Source: Gemella morbillorum (GTDB taxonomy: Bacteria; Bacillota; Bacilli; Staphylococcales; Gemellaceae). From it: 64,000 nt of DNA. The translations under genes were made by a program, and so were the position numbers. The notes below the pieces were generated by a model. The model was not told the DNA's origin. It saw only the letters and a program-made list of their open reading frames with translations, and made no database searches. Shown here in pieces: positions 9,643 through 19,418 of this stretch. Position 1 is the stretch's first letter. Each line of letters opens with the position of its first letter. Where the stretch lies: assembly GCF_900476045.1 (NCBI RefSeq), contig NZ_LS483440.1, positions 992,001 to 1,056,000 on the forward strand. Reading direction: 5' to 3'.

Positions 9643-10278
9643 CTAATCTTTTGAATATATAACTAATACATTTTTATTAACTTCTAACTTTATATCATTT
9701 TCTCCACAAAATTCATTACTTGTAGCATTAGGCCTATCTAGTGTCAAAAGTAAATTCTCCGCCTCATACTTAGAGTTTTTTATAGTCATTTTTGTATCTT
9801 GAAAAATTGGAATAATTGAAAAATATTTATAACCTTTTTTTGGGGGAAATACATTTTTTTCACTTTTAGCAATTGTAATAATATTATTGTCATCTATTAT
9901 ACTCAGCTCAATTCTTTCATATTTCTCATTATTTAAAAGAAAAATATTGCCAAAAAAATGATCTAACCTTTTCCCAGTAGCTCCATATATATTTATTTTT
10001 TCTATACTTGGATAAAGTCTTACCAATTCTTCTAATGCATAATCTGCATCTGTTAAGTCTTGACTTTCTTTTATTTTAAAATTTTCTGATATACTTTCTA
10101 TTTTCTTTCTGTCAGATTCAGAAATTGAATCAAAATCTCCACAACTTAATAGAGGTCTTATTCCTTTATCGGCTAAATATAAAGCTCCTTTATCTACTCC
10201 GCACCATACCCCTATTGTTGGTACTTCAGTTGGGAATTCTCCCCCCAACATAATATTTACTTCTCTTTGTTCATTCAT
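9643..10278 (-). CDS. thiN: Thiamine diphosphokinase
   Basis: Transfers pyrophosphate from ATP to thiamine to give thiamine diphosphate in the cytoplasm. 211 residues. The catalytic-domain motif GVDKGALYL...LSCGDFDS (residues about 28-52), the DLTDADYALEEL stretch and IYGATGKRLDHFFGN are those of the ThiN/TPK family; the C-terminal beta domain follows. The start codon overlaps the last base of the rpe stop (TAATG), as in the Bacillus rsgA-rpe-thiN order. No TPP riboswitch is present or expected inside the operon. Confidence 0.95.
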   Translation of the reverse strand: MNEQREVNIMLGGEFPTEVPTIGVWCGVDKGALYLADKGIRPLLSCGDFDSISESDRKKIESISENFKIKESQDLTDADYALEELVRLYPSIEKINIYGATGKRLDHFFGNIFLLNNEKYERIELSIIDDNNIITIAKSEKNVFPPKKGYKYFSIIPIFQDTKMTIKNSKYEAENLLLTLDRPNATSNEFCGENDIKLEVNKNVLVIYSKD

Positions 10279-10922
10279 TATCTTAACAACTCACCTAATG
10301 TTTTTTCTTTGTCTTCTGCACCAAATAAGAAAGAACCACAAACTAATAAATCTGCTCCTTTATCACGACAAAGTTTTGATGTTTCTACATTAACTCCACC
10401 ATCTACTTGAATTAGAAAACTATATCCCTTTTCTTCTCTAATTTTCGCTAATTCTTCTATTTTTTCTAACATTTCCGGAATAAATTTTTGTCCTCCAAAT
10501 CCAGGATTAACAGTCATAATCAGTACATAATCTAATTTTGGTAGTAGGTATTTTACACTCTCAATTGGAGTTTGTGGATTTAAAACCATCCCCGCTTTCT
10601 TCCCTGAATTTTTGATAATTTGAATTACCCTATCAGCATGATTAGTTGCTTCTATATGAAATGATACCATATCACAACCTGCGTTACAGAATCTTTCTAC
10701 ATACTCTTCTGGTCGTGCTATCATTAGATGACAATCAAAAATTTTATCTGTTTTTGAGCGAATAGCTTCGATAATTGGAAATCCAAAAGAAATGTTAGGA
10801 ACAAAATTCCCATCCATGACATCTATGTGAAACATATCAATTCCAATCTGCTCTAATTCTCTTACATCACGTTCCAAATTAGCAAAATCTGCTGATAAAA
10901 TTGAAGGTAATATTTTTTTCAT
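10278..10922 (-). CDS. rpe: Ribulose-phosphate 3-epimerase
   Basis: Interconverts ribulose 5-phosphate and xylulose 5-phosphate in the pentose phosphate pathway. 214 residues, full TIM barrel. Metal and active-site motifs are intact: HIDVMDGNFVPNISFG (residues 33-48), HLMIARPEEY near 66, MTVNPGFGGQKFIPE near 138 and QVDGGVN near 173. It lies two bases after rsgA and overlaps thiN by one base, so the three are coupled. Confidence 0.97.
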   Translation of the reverse strand: MKKILPSILSADFANLERDVRELEQIGIDMFHIDVMDGNFVPNISFGFPIIEAIRSKTDKIFDCHLMIARPEEYVERFCNAGCDMVSFHIEATNHADRVIQIIKNSGKKAGMVLNPQTPIESVKYLLPKLDYVLIMTVNPGFGGQKFIPEMLEKIEELAKIREEKGYSFLIQVDGGVNVETSKLCRDKGADLLVCGSFLFGAEDKEKTLGELLR

Positions 10923-10924
10923 AA

Positions 10925-11806
10925 TTATTTCTCCTTTATATATTTCTTCTTCTGTGTTTCTTTTTCTTTAAATAATAATTTATAGTCTTCATAACGACTT
11001 TCCAACACGTCGCCTGTGGCTACCGCCTCTTTTACACCACATTTTACTTCCTCAATATGATTGCAAGGTTTGAACTTACAATCATAATTATTAAATTCTG
11101 TAAATAAATATTGAATATCTTCTTTTTCTATAAAAGTTATATCTAATGACGAAAATCCTGGTGTATCTGCTATATAAAAATCGTCTACTTGGTAAAACTC
11201 TATATGTCTTGTCGTATGGCGCCCACGCCCTAGATGTTTAGATATTTCTCCAGTTTCTATATCCAAGTTTGTTGTTAATGTGTTTATGAGTGTACTTTTC
11301 CCAGCTCCAGATTGACCAGAAATTGCAACATATTTTCTTGAAATTAATTTTTTTAATTTAGCTATATCTTCTTTAGTATTGCTTAAAACTATATATCCTA
11401 TTTTTTTATAATAATCCATTATAGTTTTTATATTGTCTAACTCTTCTTTTGATAATAAGTCTAACTTTGTGAAAATTATTATAATATCAACGTGACTATT
11501 TTCATTTAAGCATATCAACTTATTTAAAAGCTTACTAGAAAAATCCGGTTCTTTAACTGAAACAATAATAATACTGTAATCTATATTAGATACTTTAGGT
11601 CTTAATAACTCATTTTTTCTTTCAAGTATTTCTACTACATATCCTGTATTATTATCACTCATCTGAATTTTAACATCATCTCCTACAAGTGGAGTAATAT
11701 TGTCGTTTCTAAAATTACCACGTGCTCGGCATGTTATCAACTCATCTTGGCATTGTACATAATAAAAACCACTAAGTGCTTTTAAAATTTTTCCTTCTTT
11801 TATCAT
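10925..11806 (-). CDS. rsgA: Ribosome small-subunit-dependent GTPase A
   Basis: Circularly permuted GTPase that helps mature the 30S subunit. 293 residues: N-terminal OB fold, then permuted G motifs with G4 TKLDLL near 112, G1 SGQSGAGKST near 163, G3 DTPGF near 215, and a C-terminal zinc module C-x4-CNH-x6-C near 247-262. Its AAAAGGAGG RBS lies immediately after the recN stop, 25 bp away, and rpe follows in two bases. No prkC/prpC pair precedes it here, unlike in B. subtilis. Confidence 0.96.
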   Translation of the reverse strand: MIKEGKILKALSGFYYVQCQDELITCRARGNFRNDNITPLVGDDVKIQMSDNNTGYVVEILERKNELLRPKVSNIDYSIIIVSVKEPDFSSKLLNKLICLNENSHVDIIIIFTKLDLLSKEELDNIKTIMDYYKKIGYIVLSNTKEDIAKLKKLISRKYVAISGQSGAGKSTLINTLTTNLDIETGEISKHLGRGRHTTRHIEFYQVDDFYIADTPGFSSLDITFIEKEDIQYLFTEFNNYDCKFKPCNHIEEVKCGVKEAVATGDVLESRYEDYKLLFKEKETQKKKYIKEK

Positions 11807-11831
11807 AGTCCTCCTTTTGACCTTTTTATAG

Positions 11832-13532
11832 TTATTGAAATTTTTTTGTTTTAATTTCTTCTTTTGTCTTTTCTGCTAATTTTAACATTTCTATAGCATG
11901 CTCTTCTGATAATCTTGTCATCTTATCACCTGATATCATACGTGCAACTTCTTCTATTTTTTGTTGCCTATCTAATTCTTTAATTGATGTTAGTGTTCGT
12001 TTATCTATTACTTCTTTACTAATTAACAGATTAGTATCAGCAAGAGCAGTTGTTTGTGGTAAATGTGATATACATAATACTTGTGAACCAACACCTAATT
12101 GATACATTTTCTCTGCCATTCGTTGTGATACACGACCACTTACTCCTGTATCTATTTCATCAAAAATAATTGATGTTGCTTCAATACTACGTGAGAATAT
12201 AATTTTTAAAGCTAACATAACTCTAGATAATTCTCCACCAGAAGCCACTTTCGATAATGATTTTAATGGTTCCCCAAGGTTAGCACTAATTAAGATTCTT
12301 ACATCATCTTTTCCATCACTTGCGTATTCTTTATCTTTAAAGTCTACTTTTATTGTGCTTTTATCCATGTACAGGAACTTCAATTCTTCTTGAATAAGAC
12401 TCTCTAGTTTTTGAGCAGTTTTTTTACGTATAGTTGTTAATTTATCCCCTAGAGATTTTAACTCAGCCAATATATTCTTTTGCTCTACTATATATTTATC
12501 ATAGTTTTCTTCATAATTTTCTAACTCTTCTAATTCTTCTTTAATTTCTTCTCTAAAGATTATTAAGTCGTTTAATGAACGTGAGTATTTCTTCTCAAGG
12601 TTTTTTATTTTATCCATTCTAAATATTAAACGATCTAATTTTTCTTCATCATATTCAATATCATCTGTGTAGCTAGACACTTCATATTTTAAGTCATCTA
12701 AAACATAATAAAGATTTGTTATTTCCTCGTATTTTTCTTCAAAATTACTATTATATCTACTTAATTCACCTAAATTTGATTTTATCTCTGCAAGTTTTGA
12801 TAAAATTCCATATTCTCCATCAATTCCATCAGTTATGCTATAAGCTAATGTATTGACCTTTTCAAAATTTTCTAGATAATCTATATCTTTTTCTAGAGAA
12901 ATATCTTCATCTTTTTTCAACTTCATCTGTGCAAGTTCTTGATATTGAAATTTTAGAAAATCAACTTTTTGAAGTATATCACTCTCCTGTTGTTTTAAAT
13001 TTTCTATTTTCTCTGTGACTACTTTATATTCTTTATATTTTTCTTTATACTCCGTTCGAACTTTCTTTATTTCTTCCTTGTTAAAAGAATCAATTAAATT
13101 AAGATGATTTTTTTCTACTAAAAGAATTTGATTATCGTGTTGTTCATGCATATCCAATAAATAGACAGCTACTTTTTTTAATGTTGATAAATTAACTATT
13201 GTTCCATTTATACGACAAACGCTTTTCCCACTACTGTAAATATCACGTCGAATTATTATTACTTCATCTTCTAAATCTAAATCAAGATCTTTAAATATAT
13301 TAATGACCTCTTTGTTTTTCGGAAAATCAAAAACTCCCTCAACACTTGCTTTTTCTTCCCCATATCTTATATAAGAAGTAGATGTTCTTTGTCCTGAAAG
13401 TTGTGATATAGCTGCTAATATCATTGATTTACCTGCTCCAGTCTCACCACTCAAAACAGTCAAACCATTTTTAAGTTCGATAGTAGCACTTTCTATTATT
13501 CCAAACTGTTTTATATTTAACTGTATTAACAC
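11832..13532 (-). CDS. recN: DNA repair ATPase RecN
   Basis: SMC-like ATPase acting at double-strand breaks in recombinational repair. 566 residues: Walker A GETGAGKS at 30-37, two long coiled-coil arms around 150-400 (Lys/Glu-rich), then ABC signature SGGELSR near 435 and Walker B IIFDEIDTGVSG near 458. The start is GTG with AGGAGG 8 bp upstream. It follows tlyA by 11 bp. In Bacillus an argR/ahrC gene sits between these two; it is absent here. Confidence 0.96.
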   Translation of the reverse strand: MLIQLNIKQFGIIESATIELKNGLTVLSGETGAGKSMILAAISQLSGQRTSTSYIRYGEEKASVEGVFDFPKNKEVINIFKDLDLDLEDEVIIIRRDIYSSGKSVCRINGTIVNLSTLKKVAVYLLDMHEQHDNQILLVEKNHLNLIDSFNKEEIKKVRTEYKEKYKEYKVVTEKIENLKQQESDILQKVDFLKFQYQELAQMKLKKDEDISLEKDIDYLENFEKVNTLAYSITDGIDGEYGILSKLAEIKSNLGELSRYNSNFEEKYEEITNLYYVLDDLKYEVSSYTDDIEYDEEKLDRLIFRMDKIKNLEKKYSRSLNDLIIFREEIKEELEELENYEENYDKYIVEQKNILAELKSLGDKLTTIRKKTAQKLESLIQEELKFLYMDKSTIKVDFKDKEYASDGKDDVRILISANLGEPLKSLSKVASGGELSRVMLALKIIFSRSIEATSIIFDEIDTGVSGRVSQRMAEKMYQLGVGSQVLCISHLPQTTALADTNLLISKEVIDKRTLTSIKELDRQQKIEEVARMISGDKMTRLSEEHAIEMLKLAEKTKEEIKTKKFQ

Positions 13533-13543
13533 CTATTGTCCTC

Positions 13544-14353
13544 CTATTTAAAATGATTATGAGCATTATTTACTATATGTTCAATATTAATAACTTTGTT
13601 TTCTATTTCTTTTGTAGCGTTATATTTTAATAACATTAAAAATTCGATATTTCCCTCTCCACCTGTTATTGGAGAATATGATAGATTTGTCATACTAAAG
13701 CCAACACTATTAGCCAGTAGTAACACTTTTTCTACAACTTCAAGTTGGACTTTTTTATCGCGAACTATACCGCCTTTCCCTACTTTGTCTCTCCCAGCTT
13801 CAAACTGAGGTTTTACTAAAGCACAAACCTCTCCTCCATCTTTTATAATCTCTGAGAGATTTGGTAAAATCAGTGATAATGAAATAAATGAAACATCTAT
13901 CGATGCTATATCAATCTCATACACATCAAAATCTTCTTTGACAGAATGTCTAAAGTTAGTCTGTTCCATCACTTTTACACGCTCATCATTACGTAATTTC
14001 CAAACTAATTGATTAGTTCCAACATCTAAAGCATAAACAAATTTAGCACCATTTTGTAAAGCACAATCAGTAAATCCCCCTGTTGAAGAACCTATATCTA
14101 TCATTACTTTATCTTTTACTGAAAAACCTAGTTCATTAATTGCTTTTTCTAATTTCAAGCCTCCACGGCTAACATAAGGCATTTGTTTCCCTTTTATTCT
14201 AAGCTCGGCAGTAGAATCTACTTTTTCTCCAGCCTTATCTATCCTTATATTTTCATTATAAACTATACCTGCCATAATAGCACGTTTAGCTTTTTCTCTT
14301 GACTCAAATAATCCTTGACTAACACAAAGGACATCCGCTCTTTCTTTTGCCAT
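13544..14353 (-). CDS. TlyA family rRNA 2'-O-methyltransferase/putative hemolysin
   Basis: Predicted SAM-dependent rRNA methyltransferase (B. subtilis YqxC type). 269 residues: N-terminal S4 RNA-binding domain (about 5-65, with SREKAKRAIMAG), YVSRGGLKLEKAI, then an FtsJ-like Rossmann domain with the SAM motif DIGSSTGGFTDCAL near 86 and a catalytic-type KPQFE near 180. Proteins of this family are often annotated as hemolysins, but the fold indicates RNA methylation. RBS AGAGG before the ATG. It heads the run tlyA-recN-rsgA-rpe-thiN. Confidence 0.92.
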   Translation of the reverse strand: MAKERADVLCVSQGLFESREKAKRAIMAGIVYNENIRIDKAGEKVDSTAELRIKGKQMPYVSRGGLKLEKAINELGFSVKDKVMIDIGSSTGGFTDCALQNGAKFVYALDVGTNQLVWKLRNDERVKVMEQTNFRHSVKEDFDVYEIDIASIDVSFISLSLILPNLSEIIKDGGEVCALVKPQFEAGRDKVGKGGIVRDKKVQLEVVEKVLLLANSVGFSMTNLSYSPITGGEGNIEFLMLLKYNATKEIENKVINIEHIVNNAHNHFK

Positions 14354-14419
14354 AATTACCTCTTTAAATTATCTAACTATCAAGCTTATATTTCTTAGCT
14401 CAATCTCTTTATCTACTTA

Positions 14420-14428
14420 ATTTTATCA
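14420..14428 (-). promoter_or_regulatory. Candidate extended -10 promoter of tlyA
   Basis: Minus-strand TG-A-TAAAAT about 67 bp before the tlyA start; no convincing -35. The rest of the 160-bp gap holds nothing else I can support. Confidence 0.4.
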
Positions 14429-14513
14429 TATTAATGATTTTTTATCTATGAGTTAAGATGTTTTCATAAAAAATAAGATAGAAAAAATTAATCTTTGTAG
14501 TTTTATACATAAA

Positions 14514-15275
14514 TTAACTGCTTCTATCTTTTGTTTTTGAATACTGATTATACGTTTCTTGAGCATATTTTATTCGTTCATCTAGTGCGACAACCCCTGC
14601 TCTTTCAAAATGTTTTTCGAATACTTCAGTAGCTTCTCTGACATCTTTTAATTTTTTAAACTGCGCATATGAATACTTTCCAAATTTCATTTTTTGCATT
14701 TCATATATACTAAAATTTAATTGACCTTCCAAACTCGAAACTAAAAAATTATTTTCTTTTGTCCATTTTTCTAAGTCTGTTCTTCTTGTAAAGCTCCATT
14801 GCGCTATACCATATCCTATTTTATTACCTATCTCTTCTACAGTAGGATTCATTTTACTTTCTCTCATAAAATTCCCTAATATACCTGCAGTTGCTTCTTC
14901 ACTAAATCCTTCTTCTTGATAAAAGTTCCAAGCACGCTCTACATTGGTACTACCTACTAATTGACGCTGTATAATAATCTTTGTATTATCATAATATTCA
15001 ACTATGACTACTCCAACCAGTATAACTAAAAACACCCCAACTACTGTAGGCAATATCTTTTGTTTTATATTTCTTGTTGTAGTAGCAATATTCCTAACTC
15101 TTTTAGTTACTCTTAGATTTTTTGAGTGACTCCTTTTTTTATCTTTTGATTTAAAATTTTTTGTTTTATTTATCGTTCTAGTTTTCTGTGTCTTATTTTT
15201 TTCTTTACTTTGGGTTTTATTTGAATTTTTCTTTTTCGCATAACTTCTAGACAATTTTTTCGTAATAATCCTCAC
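14514..15275 (-). CDS. Membrane-anchored protein with phage-tail-lysozyme-like domain
   Basis: 253 residues. Residues 1-70 are extremely Lys/Arg/Thr/Asn-rich and probably disordered and cytoplasmic; one helix at about 75-98 (LPTVVGVFLVILVGVVIV) spans the membrane; residues 105-245 outside resemble the phage tail lysozyme family (ERAWNFY, FSEEATAGILGNFMRES, GYGIAQWS, then FEKHFERAG near the end). The Glu in NFMRES is the likely catalytic acid by family analogy. Probable role: peptidoglycan cleavage at the cell surface. GGGGTGAGG precedes the ATG. No phage genes are nearby. The family assignment rests on motif memory, not a search. Confidence 0.72.
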   Translation of the reverse strand: MRIITKKLSRSYAKKKNSNKTQSKEKNKTQKTRTINKTKNFKSKDKKRSHSKNLRVTKRVRNIATTTRNIKQKILPTVVGVFLVILVGVVIVEYYDNTKIIIQRQLVGSTNVERAWNFYQEEGFSEEATAGILGNFMRESKMNPTVEEIGNKIGYGIAQWSFTRRTDLEKWTKENNFLVSSLEGQLNFSIYEMQKMKFGKYSYAQFKKLKDVREATEVFEKHFERAGVVALDERIKYAQETYNQYSKTKDRSS

Positions 15276-15336
15276 CCCTATTAGAATTTTATTTTCTATT
15301 TTATAATATTAACTTTATATCAACTATAAAACTAAC

Positions 15337-15390
15337 GGAGTAGCTCAAAAAATTATTAATTCATCTAGAATAAATTTTTTGAGCCACCCC
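15337..15390 (-). terminator. Large hairpin after the glycogen operon
   Basis: 18-pair stem (15337-15354 with 15373-15390) with an 18-nt loop; two pairs are G-U wobbles only in the minus-strand RNA, which indicates that this strand is the functional one. The 3' side is followed by TTAGTTTTATAG rather than a clean U-run. It probably ends glgBCDAP transcription and may protect the mRNA. The remaining gap 15391-15502 has one weaker hairpin (15460-15481). Confidence 0.65.
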
Positions 15391-15502
15391 ATGGTTCCAT
15401 TAGATTTCGAAAGTTACAAAATGAAAACTTCCTAGAGTATCTAATTAAATATATTTAGTAATCTCTAAGCTTATAGATTACCATCCCAAATTGTAATTTT
15501 TA

Positions 15503-17896
15503 TTATTTTACTTTTTTGATATTCCAAATATCTTTAGCATATTCTTCTACAGAACGGTCAGCTGAGAATATTCCGGCATTTGCTGTGTTAATAAGGCTCA
15601 TTTGCCCCCATTTTTCTTTGTCTTGATAAGTTTTTGCAACAAGCTCTTGAGCCGCTACGTAACTTTCAAAATCAGCTAAACACATGTAGCTATCTTGTGT
15701 TAATAAGTAGTCCACAATAAAGCTAAAGTTCATTCCACCAACTGTCATTGTTCTGATAAAATCTAATGTATCTTTTATTCTAGCAGAGCTATTGTAGTAT
15801 TCCCATGGTTTATAACCATGTCTATTAAGTTCATCAACTTCAGGAGTTTCCAATCCGAAGATGAAAATATTATCATCTCCTACCGCTTCATGAATTTCTA
15901 CGTTAGCACCATCTAAAGTACCAAGGGTTAGAGCTCCATTTAGCATAAGTTTCATATTACCTGTTCCACTTGCCTCTTTACCAGCTTGTGAAATTTGTTC
16001 ACTAATATCTGCTGCTGGTATAATCTTTTCAGCAAGTGTTACTTTATAATCTGGTAAAAATACAACCTTAATATAATCTCGAACTAATTCATCTGATTCA
16101 ATTAATTGAGAGATTGAATGAATGAATTTAATAATGTTTTTCGCCATTTGATAACCTGATGAAGCTTTTGCCGCAAAGATAAATGTTCTTGGTACTGGAC
16201 GCAATCCATTGTATTTAATTTCACGATATAAATAAACAATGTGTAACGCATTTAACAATTGACGTTTATACTCATGCAGACGTTTAACCTGTACATCGAA
16301 AATAGAATCTGGATTTACTGTAATACCAGTTGTTTCTTGGATATATTTAGCAAGTTGCTCTTTCTTAACTTTTTTGATTTCTTGTAATTTTTCAACAACT
16401 TTTTTGTCTTTAGCATATTTATTTAATTTATCAATTTTTGATAAATCTTTAACGAAATCATCCCCAATCAAATCTTCTAAATATTCTGCTAGTTCAGGAT
16501 TAGCCTGTCCTAACCATCTTCTATGCGCAATACCATTAGTTACATTCCCAAACTTAGTTGGATAAAGTTCATGGAATGCTCTGAATGTAGAATCAACTAA
16601 TATATCACTGTGAAGTTTTGATACTCCATTTACATTATGACTTCCTACTATAGAAAGATTTGCCATTCTAATTTGATTGTCATAAATAATAGCTGTTTCT
16701 GCTAAAGTATAATCTTTACCTTGATCAATTACCCATTGACAGAAACGTTTATTAATTTCTTCTATAATTGAGTAAATACGTGGTAATAAAGGTTTAAATA
16801 ATTCAACTGACCATTTTTCTAATGCTTCTGCCATTATTGTATGGTTTGTATACGCAAATGTTTTTGTTGTAATATCCCATGCTTTATCCCAAGAATATCC
16901 ATACTCATCTAATAATAGTCTCATAAGCTCAGGTACTCCCATAGCTGGATGAGTATCATTTATATGTAATGCAACATGTTCAAATAGATTTTCTAATGTA
17001 CCAAATTCATTGTAATGATTTTTTAGTAATTGTTGAATTGATGCGCTAATGAAGAAATATTGTTGTTTAATACGCAGTTCTTTACCTTCATTCGTACTAT
17101 CGGCTGGATATAATAATTTTGAGATTGACGATGCAATAGCTTCTGCTTCAGAAGATTTTGAATACTCTCCACGTTCAAACAACTTCATATTAAAGCCAGT
17201 TTTTGCTTTTGCTTCCCAAAGACGAAGTGTGTTTACAGTTCCAGTTTTATATCCAGAAATTAATAGGTCATATGGTTCGGCTTGGATTGAAGTATAATCT
17301 TTATGTTCAACTTTAAAACCATCTTCTGTTAATTTTTCCTCAACTCGGCCGTAAAATCTAACTTCAACTTCTTCATCATTACGGTAAACTAGACCGTATT
17401 TTCCAAGATCTAACCAATAATCTGGAAATTCTTGTTGCCAACCATTATTAATTACCTGCTTGAAAATTCCATATTCATATAAAATAGAGAACCCTGTAAC
17501 TGGATAATCACTACTTGTTAAAGCATCTAAGTAACATGAGGCAAGACGCCCAAGTCCACCATTCCCTAATCCTGGATCTGGTTCAATATCGTAAATTTCA
17601 TCTAATGAAATACCATTATCAGCAAAATATTCTCTTACATCTTTTTCTAAATCTAAGTTAAATAAATTGTTTCTTAACGTTCTACCTACTAAAAACTCCA
17701 TTGACATATAATAAGCACGTTTTTGTCTAGTTTTTTTAAGTTCTTGTTCATAAGCAAATTTCTTTTCTGATAAATCTTCTCTTATCGTGCTCATGAGAGC
17801 TTCATATACTTGACGTTTACTTGCTGAATCAATTGTTAGTCCAAATTGCCTTTTTAAATACTTCTCTATTTTTTCTTTGAATCTTTTGTTCTTCAT
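15503..17896 (-). CDS. glgP: Glycogen/maltodextrin phosphorylase
   Basis: PLP enzyme releasing glucose 1-phosphate from the non-reducing ends of glycogen. 797 residues, full length for GT35. EASGTGNMKLMLNGALTLGT near 636-655 carries the PLP-binding lysine; GNGGLGRLASCYLD near 112 and RRWLGQANPEL near 465 are also family hallmarks. GGAGAG precedes the ATG. It is the last gene of glgB-C-D-A-P, so synthesis and breakdown enzymes are co-transcribed; a terminator-like hairpin follows at 15337. Confidence 0.97.
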   Translation of the reverse strand: MKNKRFKEKIEKYLKRQFGLTIDSASKRQVYEALMSTIREDLSEKKFAYEQELKKTRQKRAYYMSMEFLVGRTLRNNLFNLDLEKDVREYFADNGISLDEIYDIEPDPGLGNGGLGRLASCYLDALTSSDYPVTGFSILYEYGIFKQVINNGWQQEFPDYWLDLGKYGLVYRNDEEVEVRFYGRVEEKLTEDGFKVEHKDYTSIQAEPYDLLISGYKTGTVNTLRLWEAKAKTGFNMKLFERGEYSKSSEAEAIASSISKLLYPADSTNEGKELRIKQQYFFISASIQQLLKNHYNEFGTLENLFEHVALHINDTHPAMGVPELMRLLLDEYGYSWDKAWDITTKTFAYTNHTIMAEALEKWSVELFKPLLPRIYSIIEEINKRFCQWVIDQGKDYTLAETAIIYDNQIRMANLSIVGSHNVNGVSKLHSDILVDSTFRAFHELYPTKFGNVTNGIAHRRWLGQANPELAEYLEDLIGDDFVKDLSKIDKLNKYAKDKKVVEKLQEIKKVKKEQLAKYIQETTGITVNPDSIFDVQVKRLHEYKRQLLNALHIVYLYREIKYNGLRPVPRTFIFAAKASSGYQMAKNIIKFIHSISQLIESDELVRDYIKVVFLPDYKVTLAEKIIPAADISEQISQAGKEASGTGNMKLMLNGALTLGTLDGANVEIHEAVGDDNIFIFGLETPEVDELNRHGYKPWEYYNSSARIKDTLDFIRTMTVGGMNFSFIVDYLLTQDSYMCLADFESYVAAQELVAKTYQDKEKWGQMSLINTANAGIFSADRSVEEYAKDIWNIKKVK

Positions 17897-17948
17897 TATT
17901 CTCTCCTGAGTCTTTTTATTTATTACACATATTATATGTCCATTCTAA

Positions 17949-19367
17949 CTACACAATCTCATTGTACATCTCGATATATTTTAATGCTGATTTTTTCCAA
18001 CTAACATCTTGGTTAATAGCATTTTTCATAATTTTATTCCAATTATGACGTTCCTGATAGTAACAATATGTTGCACGATAAACAGCGTCTAGCATATCAT
18101 ATGCGTCAAAACTTTCAAATGTAAATCCTGTCCCGTTTTTCCCATCAAATGGTTCTACTGTATCACGCAGCCCACCTACTCGATGGACAATTGGTACTGT
18201 CGCATAACGCATAGATATTAGTTGTGATAAGCCACAAGGTTCTGTTTTCGATGGCATTAAGAACATATCACATGAACTATACACTTTTGATGACATTTCT
18301 GATGAAAACATTATTAAACTTCGTACCTTGTCATGACGACGATGTTCTAGCGAACGAAGTGCATCTTCATAATGTCTATCACCTGTTCCTAATATAATAA
18401 GTTGTGCTCCCGATTTTAAAATTTGATCTGCGACATGAAGTACCAAATCTATACCTTTTTGATGAGTAAGACGGGTTACCATCCCAATCATCGGAATATT
18501 TTCATTAACTTCAAGTGACATTTCTTCTTGGAATTTAAGTTTATTTTGAACCTTATTTTTCAAAGTTTTCAAGTCGAAATTTTGATAAATTTGTTTATCT
18601 GTCTTCGAGTTGAATTTATCTATATCTAATCCATTCACAATTCCATGGAGTTTCCCTTGCTCAATTTTTAAAATACTGTCTAATCCGTATGAGAAATATG
18701 GATCCAAAATTTCATGGGCATACGTTTCACTTACAGTACTAATTCTATCAGCTAACTGAATTGCACCTTTTAATAAATTCAAATCTCCATTATAAATAAG
18801 TGCATCAAAGTATTTATTATCTAAACCGAACAAATAACCCATATCGTATGGATTAAACTTACCTTGGAATTCTATATTGTGAATAGAAATCACACTCTTA
18901 ATATCACTATAAAAATTCTCTCCACGAGATTTTAAATCATCTAAATAAATTATAGATAAAGCAGTATGCCAATCATTAGCATTAAGTACATCTGGTTTAT
19001 ATTCAATATGTGGTAATATCTCTAAAGCGGCTTTTGAGAAGAATGCAAATCTCTCCCCATCATCACTTTGACCATAAACACTATCTCTATTAAAATATTG
19101 TTCATTATCTATAAAGTAATATTTTACTCCATCTATTTCAGTTTCAAATATACCACAATAAACTGTTCTCCAACCTAAATTAATAAAAATATGTTGTCTA
19201 TATTCTAAGTTATATTTCTCTCTATCAATAGAAGAATATAATGGCAATATCACTCTTGCCTCTATATCTTCATCTTGCAATGCTTTAGGAAGTGAGCCAA
19301 TAACATCACCTAATCCACCAACTTTAACGAAAGGTGCTGCTTCTGCTGCTACGAATAATATTTTCAT
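17949..19367 (-). CDS. glgA: Glycogen synthase (ADP-glucose)
   Basis: GT5 enzyme adding glucose from ADP-glucose to growing alpha-1,4-glucan. 472 residues from the start I chose. The N-terminal KVGGL motif (15-19) binds ADP-glucose, and SKTEPCGL near 375 contains the conserved Glu. Start choice: AAGGAG is directly followed by ATGACAAAAATG, so the first ATG (19376) has no spacing and the second, at 19367, has 9 bases and gives the usual MKILFVAAE N-terminus. A 143-bp gap with a long inverted repeat separates it from glgD. Confidence 0.95.
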   Translation of the reverse strand: MKILFVAAEAAPFVKVGGLGDVIGSLPKALQDEDIEARVILPLYSSIDREKYNLEYRQHIFINLGWRTVYCGIFETEIDGVKYYFIDNEQYFNRDSVYGQSDDGERFAFFSKAALEILPHIEYKPDVLNANDWHTALSIIYLDDLKSRGENFYSDIKSVISIHNIEFQGKFNPYDMGYLFGLDNKYFDALIYNGDLNLLKGAIQLADRISTVSETYAHEILDPYFSYGLDSILKIEQGKLHGIVNGLDIDKFNSKTDKQIYQNFDLKTLKNKVQNKLKFQEEMSLEVNENIPMIGMVTRLTHQKGIDLVLHVADQILKSGAQLIILGTGDRHYEDALRSLEHRRHDKVRSLIMFSSEMSSKVYSSCDMFLMPSKTEPCGLSQLISMRYATVPIVHRVGGLRDTVEPFDGKNGTGFTFESFDAYDMLDAVYRATYCYYQERHNWNKIMKNAINQDVSWKKSALKYIEMYNEIV

Positions 19368-19418
19368 TTTTGTCATCTCCTTATTCGTTGTTTTATCATA
19401 AATTTATTTCCAGATAAA

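Noticed and set aside
14514-15275. Prophage remnant around the lysozyme-like gene
   Set aside because: Both sides are ordinary core genes; there is no integrase, att repeat, holin or structural gene.
15460-15481. Second terminator after glgP
   Set aside because: Short GTAATCT/AGATTAC stem with an A/T-rich tail lacking a U-run; the larger hairpin at 15337-15390 is the better candidate.
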